Origin: Saussurea involucrata
Lineage: Eukaryota; Streptophyta; Magnoliopsida; Asterales; Asteraceae
Length of the DNA: 64,000 bases
NCBI GenBank assembly: GCA_033807775.1
Contig: CM066327.1
Coordinates: forward strand, 95,502,295 to 95,566,294
Reading direction: 5' to 3'
Positions within the stretch are counted from its first letter, which is position 1. Each line of letters starts with the position of its first letter. A program made the position numbers and the translations under genes. This document shows positions 31,512 through 42,478 of this stretch, one piece after another. Below the pieces are notes generated by a model. The model saw only the letters and a program-made list of their open reading frames with translations. It was not told where the DNA came from and did no database searches.

Positions 31512-32480
31512 TGTTGATCCAAACCCTCAGTGATTTGATAATGACCCTCTCTTATATACTTAGTGAAAATTGTAAGTAAACAATATATATCAGAGTTTCA
31601 CTATCGTTGATAAGTACTAAGATCTTCCAGTACCGCTGATAGGAACTCTCGCTCTTTAAATTAAACATTCAGCGAACACTGTTCATCATTAATATGCTGA
31701 GTCTGTTCAGTCATTACGATGATCGCTGATAAGTTAGTTGTTTACTTATGATCCCTGAAGACAAGTTTCACGTCAACAAAGGTTCTACGCTGAAGTCGAA
31801 GATCAAGCTCAAGAACCAGCGACAAGTCTCCTAATGAACTGATGCGGATCAGCGAAGACTCAGATTTGTCCACTCAACATGAAGTATCAAGTACAAGACT
31901 TCAGCTATCGCTGAATAATAAATGATAATCGCTGAATAGTAAATGATAATCGCTGAATCAACGAAAGCTGATCATGAAGTCCTCCGTACAAAGTATTTTT
32001 GTCTTAACCACCCTTGCACGCCTCCGTACGAAATGTCAGAAAAGAACCTCCGAATATCTGAAATCGTACAACCACTCTGATACTACACTATTCATCCATA
32101 CAGCTACTAAGGTTGTCAACCAAGGTCAATGACATGCAACCAACCAGCTGATGACACGTGTAAAGTATATACTGACTTGCATTAAATGCATGCAGTATAT
32201 AAAGAGATGAACTCACTTCATTTGAAGTAACTTGCTAACTCTGGACAAGTTCAAATCTCTTATCTCAAGATAGGTTATTATTAGTAATTTCCTTATCTTT
32301 CTTAGTGCAAGAAACCTTAGTGTTCCAACTTGTTTAGATTTAGGTTTATCCTTAATCTTGTCTCCGCAACAAGCTGTAAATTGTTAATGATTTATCAATA
32401 AACAATTTAGAAAAGTAAAATCTGTGTGTTTGTATTCAACCCCCCCTTCTACAAACTTGTATAGGCCTTCGGGACCAACA
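31512..32480 (+). repeat. S1 3' LTR
   Basis: 969 bp, about 99% identical by eye to 19416-20380. It has a local duplication near 31918-31950 (AATGATAATCGCTGAATAGTA), which adds one more CGCTGA. Most base differences are transitions. Confidence 0.94.
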
Positions 32481-32516
32481 AATATATTGATTGTAAGAGT
32501 AAATCCTGGACTTACA
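32481..32516 (+). repeat. S2a 5' LTR, second part
   Basis: The last 36 bases of the S2a 5' LTR (including the S1 target duplication), ending GGACTTACA as at 41643. Confidence 0.9.
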
Positions 32517-32518
32517 AT

Positions 32519-32530
32519 TGGTATCAGAGC
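32519..32530 (+). other. Primer binding site of S2a
   Basis: TGGTATCAGAGC two bases after the LTR end. Confidence 0.92.
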
Positions 32531-32724
32531 TAATCAACAAACAAATTTGTTCAAGATCGTGATCGCAAAGGTTAATTGATCAATTTCTTGAAGATTTCTT
32601 GATTCATTCAAAAATCGATTCCGCTGCTTGTTCCAATTCTTGAATTCTTATCAATTCTTGAATTAATTGTTATCTTTCGATCAAGAAATTCAAATTTGTC
32701 TTTCTGTTGAAAATTCTTACAATC

Positions 32725-35700
32725 ATGTCTTCTAAAGAATATCTCGCTATGGGATCTGAAACAAAGCCACCTGTTCTAATACCTGAAGAGTATCAGCAAT
32801 TGAAAATTCGAATGATCCAATTCCTGGATAACATAGATGAAAATCTAATGGTTTCAATCCGAGAAGGTCCTATCGAAGTCTATATCGATGTGGCTGCAAC
32901 CCCTGAAACAGAGACAACTCCAGAAATTCCGGCAACAAGGGTGAAGAAGAATTATTCTCAATACACAGCAGAACAGAAAAATAGGCATGCTATAGACAAA
33001 AGAGCAATCACATTGATGACATTGGCCGTTCCGAATGAAGTTCTAAACCGAATTGACAGTGGATCATCCGCCAAGGAAATGTTGGATGAACTGGAAAGAC
33101 AGATGTTAGGAACTGTCAGATCGATACAAGCAAAGTTAAATCAAAGCATAAATGCTTATGAAAGGTTCAAGGCTAAAGAATCTGAAAGCTTGACTCAGAC
33201 ATATAGTAAATTATGTACTATACTGAATGATTTGAGAAGAAATGGGTTGAAAAAGACAAAGTCAGAAATAAACTACAAATTTCTGAACAGTCTAAACTCT
33301 GAATGGTCATCATTTGCTATAAGTCTACAAATGAATAAGGATATGTGTGAAGAAGATCTCAATGATCTATTCTGTGTACTAAATCAGCATGAGGACTCTG
33401 TTAAAATTATGGTTGAAGAAAAGAAGAATGTTGCAGAACAGTTAGCTTTTCTGTCAAAGTCCAAAATTGTTAAAACACCCAAGAAGACTGCGTATCTATC
33501 TGAGATACCAAATCTGGAGGAGTCTGATAAGGAAGAGGGATCAGAAGAAGATGAAGATATCAAAATGATTGCTGAAAAGTTGGCCTTGTTGACTAACACT
33601 TTCAACAAGAGGTATGAAAAAAGAAAATTTCAGGGCAAGTACAGGAAAGAGCAGGGAAATTCAGATTTTAAGAAAAGAGAAGAGAGAGGAGAGAGTAAGT
33701 ATGAAAAGAAGGAAGAAAGAAGGGAAGAAATTAGAGAAGAAAAGGAAGAAAGAAAAGAAAAGAATCTGTGCTTCAAGTGTGGAAAGTCTGGTCACTATGC
33801 AAAATATTGCAAAGTAAAAATTGTGAAGGATTATGAGTACTACACCAAAAAGACTCAGCTAGCAAAGAAAAAAGATGATGAAGTGGCAATGTTAGCTGAA
33901 CAAGAAAATTGGTTGTACTACACTTCAGATGAAGATGACTACATTCACTTTTCACAGATGCAGAGTTATATGGCAAAGATGAAGAATGAGGATGATTCTG
34001 ACTTTGAAGATGTTGATTCTGAGTCATCCGCTGAGGTACATTCTGCACTTGAAATAGACTAAATGACACAGATTGGTGAAATGAAAACTGATTTGTTAAA
34101 CTAAGAAAACAAATAAAAGGAGAAAGAAATTTAGTTAACAAATTCAGAATTGAAAAAGAGGTAATAAGAGAACAATATGAGGAATCTGAGGTTGAGAAAC
34201 AGAAAGTTAAAACTGAAAATTCTGAATTGGTGAAAAATATTTCTGAATTAAAAATTGAATTTCAAAAGTCAAGGATGAAAAGGGTGATTTACAAATAAAG
34301 TTTGATATGCTATTTGAGGAAAGAAAGAATTTGTACATCAAAATCAAAGAATTAGAAGATCTTAACTTGAAAAGAGGTCAGACTCAGCAAACATTAAATC
34401 TTCTAACAAGCAATGTAAAAGATACAAGATTTTATAATCCAAAGAAGGGATTGGGATTGGAAGAAAATGTTGTTTTAAAAAGAGCTCCAGTAAACTTGTA
34501 TGATTTTGATAAGCTTCATGTTCCTAAACCAAAAATTCCAGAAGTTGTTGAAGTTTTTATAAGACCTGCAAGTTCTATCACAAGTTCTGATAATTTACAG
34601 AAATCAAGTTCTAAAAAGACAAAGGAAACAGTTTCTGAATCAAAAACAGAAAAGTCAAATGTTTCAGAAGATAAAGTTAAGAAAGAAATTTCTAAACCAA
34701 AAGAAGAGAAACCAAAATACAATGACACTAAATTCAAATATGACTCTCTAAATGTCAGTTACAAAAGTAAACAACAAAGTTTTTCATATTCTGACATAGA
34801 AAGTATATTTGATACTAGTAAGGTTTCTGAAACAATTAGTAAAAAATCAGAATCTTCTAATCAGAATTCTGACTGTTCTTATCAATTTTCTGATTCCGAG
34901 GGTCAGAAATCTGAGTCTATTAATCAGAATTCTGATTCAAAGTCAGAAGAATTTCTAGAACTTGAAAATAGATTTAATCTTGTAAGTCAAGAACTTGAGG
35001 ACCTAAGGAAAGCTTATGATGAACTTGAAAATGACTTGTGTGATTTGGATTTTGATCTTAAAAATGCTTTAAAAGAAAAGAATGTTTTTATTCAGAAAAT
35101 AACAGAGCTTAAGAAACTGAAAGCTGAATATGATATGTTCAAGATTAATGCTCTAAAAGAAAATGTTAAATTCTTTAATGAATCAAGTACATATGAAAAA
35201 GGTGAATCATCTAATTCATTTTCTAACAAAAATAAGTTGAATTTTTCAGAAAAAGAGGAAAGCAAAAGGAAAGATGATCTGAAAAGAGTTCCTGAGAAGT
35301 CTGAATTGAACTCTGATTCTGTACCAAAAGCTCATAGTTTCTGTAATAAATGTACATGTACTTTGAAAAATAGAAATAAAAATGAAAGGACTTATGGTAC
35401 AGATTTGTTGTTACTTGCAAAGAAAAATCTGACTTGTGTTCAATGTGAAAGTGATTCTTTTCAATATTCTCAGAAATGTCCAATCACAATAACATTTGTT
35501 TCATTCATAAGAAAAGATATTCAGAATACAGAAAAGAAGAATGTTTCCGTTCCTCAATCTCAGAGAAAAGAAAAGATAAAAGAAGTGAATCCTCAAATTA
35601 AAATCAAAAGAAAGAATGAGAAAGAGCTTAATATGAAAGAAAAGAAATTTGAAAATACTGCAACATCCAAATTTACAACTTTCAAGAAGAAATTGAACAA

Positions 35701-35857
35701 ATTTGTGAACAGAAAATGTTCTGACTTCATAAAAGTTCAAGGCAAATGGTGTTTAAAGAAAGATTTTGAATGGAAAGTAAAAGGTACTTTTGTTAAATCA
35801 GATGACAAAGCTAACAAAGAAGGACCCATTCCAAAATGGGTACCTAAAACTAACTGA
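32725..35857 (+). pseudogene. gag: S2a gag, broken in the middle
   Basis: Starts at ATG 32725 (MSSKEYLAMG, the same start as S2b at 57842). The first frame runs to TAA 34060-34062 with the gag domain and CCHC knuckle CFKCGKSGHYAKYC near 33770. Against S2b, the 34050-34275 stretch has one nonsense change (TTA to TAA) and at least two small deletions. Frame reopens at 34307-35857 with a K/E-rich, coiled-coil and S/Q/N-rich tail (repeated NQNSDS) that ends GPIPKWVPKTN. A degenerate knuckle CVQCESDSFQYSQKC is near 35436. The tail repeats are written with TCAGAATTCTGA-type words. Product: capsid precursor. Confidence 0.88.
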
Positions 35858-35869
35858 TTGTTTTTGCAG

Positions 35870-35985
35870 GGCTGTCATGTGTGGTTTTTAGATTCAGGAG
35901 CTTCAAGACACATGACAGGTCAGAAGTCTTTTCTATCAAATTTCACAGAAAAGGCTGGAGGAGCAGTAAACTTTGGAAATAACTA
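35870..35985 (+). pseudogene. pol: S2a protease stump
   Basis: Starts GCHVWFLDSGASRHMTG after a TTTTTGCAG acceptor-like site, in the same frame as gag with one TGA between. After about 38 residues (NFGNN) the sequence jumps to post-pol spacer. Everything from the rest of protease through RNase H is deleted, compared with S2b. Confidence 0.85.
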
Positions 35986-36395
35986 AAAGCTTTACATTTG
36001 TCAGAAGTTGATTTTAAATAAATTTTGGTTACAAGGCAAAATTCTTCTGAATCATGGAATCAGAACTCTGAGTAGAATACTCGGATCTCTGATAACGGAA
36101 AGATAATCTTCTGAGCGTGTTATTCAGATTTTTGACTTGAGTCAATATTCTATCCAATAACACGTGTCAGCTTCAAATTTGGTTGATTATGCCACACATT
36201 TCATTTAAATCCTCTGTGGCATTTCAAGTGTTTGGACTCCGTTATAACTATGACCTCGCTTTTCCGTCAAACCTTTCAACTTCGCGGATTTTAAATAGGT
36301 CTTAAAATCCCTATTTCAAATTCTTTCAAATTCCAGAGTGAAAAGTGAGATACGAATCAATCCAGAGTTCTTTGAATTTGTTTTCTTCTTAAATC
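35986..36395 (+). promoter_or_regulatory. Probable internal promoter of S2a accessory gene
   Basis: Spacer with CCAAT at 36154-36158, a G-box CACGTG at 36161-36166 and a TATA-like TTTAAATAG at 36290-36298, about 100 bases before the accessory ATG. The same elements stand at the same spacing in S2b (63302-63307, 63430-63438), although the pol deletions of the two copies differ. That fits a working control region. Confidence 0.55.
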
Positions 36396-39300
36396 ATGTC
36401 TGGATTTCGAAGAAGTGGTCAAATATCTCCGCATTCTACTAAGTCTTTGATGGATTCATCCGATTCCGATAATGATGAAGTGCAAAATAGAGCTGTTGAG
36501 GAAGAAGCAATAGGAAATGATGAGATAAATGAAGAAGATGAACAAATGGCTGAATCAGAAGGAAATGTAGATGAGGTAAAAATAAATGTTGAACATGAAC
36601 AGAGTGCTGCAGGGTCGATTATGTCGAATAGACCAATTTTAGTGGTAAGGGTTGTGCCTGAAGGTGAATGGTTAAAATTGTCAGAAAATAACTGTGTTTT
36701 ACTATTTGAGGAGAGTAGATTTAAGCCTGAACATAGAATCATCATGGAATTATTCAAGTATCACCCTTACAGGAAATGGTTTACAAGAAGCAAAACAGTT
36801 CCTATTCAGTATATTCAACAATGGTGGAGACATCTTAGGTTAGAAGACAACAAGTTTGTATCTGAAATTGGTGGAGTAACATTTGCTTTATCAATCTCTG
36901 CACTAAGAGAAATGTTAAATCTTCCAGAGAAAGATGATGTACAAAGAAGGTCAGACTTTGAAGACTCACGTTTAACAGAGGAACTAATTGCAGAATTTAT
37001 GAAGTTAGGATATAATGAAGGACTAAGGACCCTTAGTTTGTTCAGAAGGAACAAATTGCCACCTATTTGGGCATGTTTCTTTCATGTGGTGAATAAGTGT
37101 TTGTCAGGGAAAAATAGCTCAGCAGATCAAGGTTCAAAACAGATTCTTCAGATCTTTCAGGGTTTAGTGAAGAATAGGCATTATGATTACACTGCTATAC
37201 TTTGGGAAGACATGAAGAACACTTTTGAGAAAAATCAGAAAGCTATTCAAAAGAAGACAAAGGATACTCCTCTGGCATACATACCTTACATAAGATATTG
37301 GGAAATTGTGATATGGCATGCAATGCAAGAAAACAGAACCATTTCAAGAAGATCGAATGAACAGCATGGTCCTACTTTTTATTTGGGTAAGATGTCTTCA
37401 GTTACTAAACTTGAGAATTATCCTAATCATAAACTGTTGCCAAAATCACTTAGGAATTATATACCAAGGGAGAGTGAGATTTTAAAAGCATATTGCACCT
37501 CTATGGGAATTGAAATACCTCAAATCCCTACCCATGAGGACCAACCTGAGAAGAGAGGTGAGGGGTCTAGTCGAGTTAGAGAGGGGGAGGATGTTCAAAT
37601 GGGTGAACATTCTAAGAGAAATGAGGGGCAAAATTCTGAGAGCTTGGTTAGAATAAGTGAAGAAAAACAGAATGAGGGTGGTGAGGATGAGAGAATGTCA
37701 CCAGAGGTTCAAACAGAAAGAGATGCCTCTGTACTAGCTAATCTTAACCAGGTAACCAGATCTGCTATTGGTTCACAATTCTTGGTGTCCAATATTGAAA
37801 CAAACACCATGGACCTAGTGGTGGAACTTGAAGAACCCATCCATACCCACTCAGAAGCATTTCAACATGCTACTGTTTCACACAAATCAGGGGAACCATC
37901 CCAAACTCATTTGGAGGGAGGTGATAAATCCCAACCTGTTTTTCATCACATTGAGTCTGGATATCATAGTCCTATCCACATTGAGCCTGAATTCCTTCTA
38001 ACACTTGCACAAATCAGGAATTTCGTATTCCTGACACAACATTCATAGACATACCTACTATTGGGTGTCGAGGATTGGATGGAAGTCCTGGTGAGGTGAA
38101 CATTTCAAAAGCCTCATTCAAACGTGCATCTGTTGTACAAGATGACTTCGTGTTATCTACAGGCCATGAGCCCTCTGGGCACATGAAAACTGGACCATCT
38201 GTTGGTTCAGGTTCACGGTTAGATTCTTCTGAATTTGAAAAGATTCAGAATCAAAACAAGGAGATGGGGGAAAAAGTTGAAAAATTGGAAGAAAAGGTGG
38301 ATGGTCTGAATAATGAGGTGAAAGGATTGGAAGAAATGTTGGAGGGAAAATTGATATCTGTTGAAACTAAGATAGATAATGTGAAGATATCCTTGGAATC
38401 TCATAAAAAGGAGATTAAAGATATAATGTCTGAATTTCAAAAAGATCTGTTGAAACAAATGCAAAGTATGCAAGATTTTGTATTTAAAGCACTAAGTGTA
38501 TCTATGGCTTCAACTTCAAAGCCTCTTGATCTTGTTCCACTTGCAGAAGCTGAACCTGAAGGTATTTCTGGTCAGAACTACAAAAGAAAGTTTTATGATA
38601 ATGAACCTCATGATCATCAAAAGGGGGAGAAAAGGCAAAGGTTGAGTTCTGATGATATTGGCATAGAAGAATTTGAAATAGCAGATATGCATTTAGTTAG
38701 TACAAAGAACACAGAAGTTCAGACAGAAGAAATTGTAAAGACAGTGGATAATCAGATAGTTCAGATTGACAGTTCAGATACAGAGGAAATGGAGGTGGAA
38801 AGCATATATGGTGGTGATTATGATAAAACGGAAGAATTGAATTTAGACACAGAGATGGAAGTTAATTCTGATGAAACTGAAACTATTAAGGAACCTGTTT
38901 TGGGATCAGAGGAAGTAGATGAAAGCTTAGTGGTTGTGAACACTTGTACAGATATTGTTCCATATGATAAAGATAGTGTGATAGACCCCGAGTCAGAAGA
39001 AAGGAGATTGAATGAGATTTTGATCAGAAGGATGCACAGTGAGATAGTCAGAGCACTTAATGTTCAGAATATTCAAAAAGCTGTGAAGATGGTAAGACCT
39101 ATTGATCTGATGGGAGAAGAAGATAATTCAGTTGGATATTCTCAGAAATTTCAAGAGGATTTTTATTTCAACTATGTTGATGATATTGCTGATGATATAG
39201 GAGAATATGAAAGAGTCAAAGAATACTTCATGCCTTCAGAATATCTATTCAGAAATCCAATTGAAATCCCTAAGATTAATCTACCAATGTTAGAGGAACC

Positions 39301-41086
39301 TATATGTGATTTTGTTCTGGAATTAAGTGATATACCACTTGCTAAACATTTTCATGACGATATCTTCCCAGAAGAAACATATGAGAATCTTTATCACAAA
39401 GAAGGAGAATATGAAGTTTTGGAAAATAATGTTGATGGTTTCATGGATGGAAGATCTCAGATGATTTATGCAGAAGCCTCAAACAGATTTAGAATTCCTG
39501 ACTCAAGGCTGCACATTCAGAAAAGGATTGAGAAAGTTTTGATGTTCCAAACAGAAGAATTTGATGGTCTGAAGTATGTAAAATTGGAAGTATTGAAAGA
39601 AAAGGATGTAAAGATTTTCTTATCAAGCTTTGATTTCCACAGATTAACTCTTGAAGATCAGATCTTTCTTGTTAAGTTCTTTGCCAGTACTGAAGAAGCC
39701 TGGATAGAGATTGAATGTAGAAGACTTCTGGGCATTTATGTCAGAAACATGTACTTGTATGATTTTCAACTGGCTATTGAAGGAAGAAAGGAGAAATGCA
39801 ACCTAAGCTGTCCAGAGATGATTCCAGGGATTGGTATACATGAGAAAGGGTTTATAAATGAAGGAATGGAATCAGAAGGTTTTGCATACACAGTTCATGA
39901 AAGACTTGAACTATTCAGATTGAAGGATTTGGTAAAATATAGTGATGCAACTTTGAGTTGGTTACTAAATGGAATGGAAGGATTTTCTGTATCTGAAAGA
40001 AAAAGTCTGGGGAAGAGATGTGTGAAATCTGTTAAAAGAAAATTAAGTCTCAGAAGAAAGATCAGAAGCTGTGGTGAATGGTTGCTATCAGAGGTTAATC
40101 CCAAAAAGATGCTGCATAATGACTTTGTGTTTCTTGCTGAATATGAGGTGAATGAAATTCTTTCAGATGAAGATGAAGAAATTCAGGACATAATTCCTCA
40201 GAATGTGCAAATAACAAGTTTTGAACAAGCTGAACAATCTGAACCAAAAGAAGATGAGATGTCTATTGATATGAATGGGTATTTTCTGGAGTTTGATCTG
40301 CCAAACTTCTTTGATCCAATTGAAGTAAACTTTCTAAGTGTATATCATGACAAACCAAAAGAGACTCAGATCTGGTTGGCTGAGAAGTCAAGATGTCTTG
40401 GAAAACCAAAGAAAGATGTGTATTCAGATTTTCTAATCACTGGGATCAGAGAATTAAAGATCAAGCAGTTCAGAAAGCAAGAATACTTATCCTTTGAAGT
40501 ATTAAGAGAAGATGGAAAGGTGTACTATTTTACTGATGCAGACTTTGAAAAGCTATCAGTAATGGATTTCTACAGACTACACAGTATGTTGTGCTTCAAA
40601 GAATCAAGCAAAGATAAGAATGAAAGGAAGGCAAGGAGTGTAGTGATTGAAGCTATGTTTTACATCCTAAGATGGCATTGTTATACAAATTTCCAAATAG
40701 CTCTGTATTTACAAAGGCCAGGTGTCTATCTTTCAAGACCCTTCACAGATCATGATCAGAAGCAAGTATTAAAAACTGGAAGTGTGTGCAGACATCCATA
40801 ATTGGGAGTATTTTTGAAAAACAAGAGTGAAAAGATCTTTTTCAGAGCAAAGGAGACTGCAAAATATAGCTCTGGAACTTTGAGATTCATCAAGCATAAT
40901 TTGGAGAAAAAGGTGCTGAAGGTGAAGCAAGCTAACATGACTTAAGAAGTGATCACTCAGCAAGTTGAAACTATTCAGAAAATTATTGATAGAATTGACA
41001 AGAGACTTAATTAGAGAAATGTGCTGTTACAGAAAATTGTTCCTGCATTGAAAGAGCTTGGTGATACAAAGTATAAGTTTATTTGA
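36396..41086 (+). pseudogene. S2a accessory ORF, one frameshift and three stops
   Basis: About 1560 codons. The first frame (36396-38048) has an acidic start and a domain homologous to S1 (YIQQWWRHL; ISALREMLNLPE; LPPIWACFFHVVNKCL; YIPYIRYWEIVI). A frameshift near 38000-38040 leads to the second frame, which has a coiled coil (about 38240-38490), long acidic stretches, and two related C-terminal modules: LKYVKLEVLKEKDVKIF...YDFQLAIEG near 39566, and YLSFEVLREDGKVYYF...NFQIALYLQ near 40487. TAA at 40799-40801 is followed by open sequence in the same frame, with two more stops, to TGA 41084-41086 right at the PPT, so the original gene filled the whole space to the PPT. No membrane segment seen. 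Function unknown. Confidence 0.72.
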
Positions 41087-41087
41087 C

Positions 41088-41101
41088 AAAAAGGGGGAGA
41101 T
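41088..41101 (+). other. Polypurine tract of S2a
   Basis: AAAAAGGGGGAGAT directly before the 3' LTR. Confidence 0.88.
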
Positions 41102-41643
41102 TGTTATATCTGAGTTTTGTCAATAAACTAAGTGTTGAAATCTGATAAGAAGGCTCAGATGTTCTGAGAAGAAGGGTCAGAGTTCTGACTACAAAAGCTC
41201 AGCAGGATTACTTTGAAAGTTTACCAAGTACAGAAGTCTAGGAAGAAGGCTCAGAAGTCTGAGAAGAAGAGTCAGAAGTTCTGAGAAGCTTAATCAGAAT
41301 TATGTTCAGAAGTTCTGAACAACATGTTCATAACTTATAACTAGATACTTTCCTTAGTGTTTAGTTAACTAATTAGGACACGTGTATTGTTCCTATTAGT
41401 CTTTCATATATGTACTGTAGCTTTAATATTTCCGTTGCAGTATATATATAGTGGTTGGCACTACATTGCTAACTGATTCTCCCGCATATATTTGTATTCA
41501 TCTTTTGTAATCTTTGAGATACTCTCTCTCTAAGATCTGTAATTCTGTTCTTCATTGAATACAATTGTGCTTGATCATATGACATCTCAATTACTGCTTC
41601 ATAGATTGATATATTGATTGTAAGAGTAAATCCTGGACTTACA
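41102..41643 (+). repeat. S2a 3' LTR (542 bp)
   Basis: Starts TGTTATATCTGAG and ends GGACTTACA, followed by the GCCGT duplication. It matches the 5' LTR (18905-19415 plus 32481-32516) with about nine differences by eye. Confidence 0.94.
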
Positions 41644-42478
41644 GCCGTTGCTCATAAAGAGTGTTGACTCCTGTAATAAACACTTAACAAACATAACAGT
41701 TATATTACGTGTTAGCTTGGTCGAGGTTGCATGGTCTTTATGCGACGGTCGTGCGGAGCGGGCGACGTCGAGGTCGAGTGTCGCGATGAACTCTCGACTT
41801 ACCTTTCAGGAGGGACGACAAATGTTTTCTGGGTCTTTGTCGGGACCTTATCTTAATACAAGATATGGTTCATAACGAGTGTCTTACCTTTTCTGTTCGT
41901 GGTCAAGACCTGCATTAATAAACAAAAGGAACGGATGTTTGACTGTTAACGGTTAGTATAATCGTACGACCGTCTTAAGTCTTGGATGTCGGTCTTATGG
42001 AACATCCGACTATCGCCAAAATATAAGACCATGTATATGATTGTAAACGTCTTGTAAAACCTTATCTTAATATAAGAACGGTCTTATGAAAATGTCCCGA
42101 GATTAGGATAAAAATGTCATAAGACCATTTAGTCGTAGGACCAGGATGTCAGGACGATGTTGTCGTAGGACCAGAGCGATATAACACCGATGACAGGAGA
42201 CTATCGACGTAAGACCGACGAGTCGTAACTGGCGACATAAGACTAGTGACGTATGACTGGCGATGTGCGACGTGCGACACGTGACGTGCAATCATTAGAT
42301 GTAAGATGACTACTGACCCAATAAATCAATTATAGTGGTTATTTAACGTATGCCGGGGACATGATAATAATGGGTATTATCCTTGTCGGTCGGGGGCAAG
42401 GTAATCAATGTCCATGGGTCATGTCGAGGGGATTTCCTCAGGTCGGTCGAGGGTGTGATTTTTTACCCAAACAGTAGT

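Larger units (their letters stand above)
19416..32480 (+). mobile_element. S1: Sirevirus-like Copia element, full length
   Basis: LTRs at 19416-20380 (965 bp) and 31512-32480 (969 bp), PBS 20383-20394, gag, complete pol frame, a long spacer with promoter signals, a spliced accessory ORF and a PPT (AGGGGGAGAT before TGTTG, the Sirevirus form). The left flank is GATAT and the right flank AATAT, a TSD with one mismatch; removing S1 restores the S2a LTR as read from its 3' LTR. The LTRs are about 99% identical by eye apart from a small local duplication in the 3' copy, so S1 is young and the last insertion of this nest. Confidence 0.93.
18905..41643 (+). mobile_element. S2a: Sirevirus-like Copia element with pol deleted
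   Basis: 5' LTR (18905-19415 plus 32481-32516, split by S1), PBS 32519-32530, gag, a short protease stump, a promoter-like spacer, a long accessory ORF, PPT and 3' LTR (41102-41643), all flanked by GCCGT. Integrase, RT and RNase H are absent. The two LTRs differ at about nine places by eye in 542 bp. Confidence 0.92.
18239..42473 (-). repeat. Inverted solo LTR of family G, interrupted by S2a
   Basis: Begins TGTTAATGCCAAAAATCAC and ends TTTTTTACCCAAACA, the reverse complement of the G LTR ends. It is flanked by GTAGT on both sides (18234-18238 and 42474-42478). Without the inserted S2a (18905-41643) and its duplicated target it is about 1.49 kb, longer than the other G LTRs, with an extra segment at about 41905-42450. 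One LTR with a perfect 5-bp TSD and no internal region is the product of LTR-LTR recombination after insertion into G2. Confidence 0.9.
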
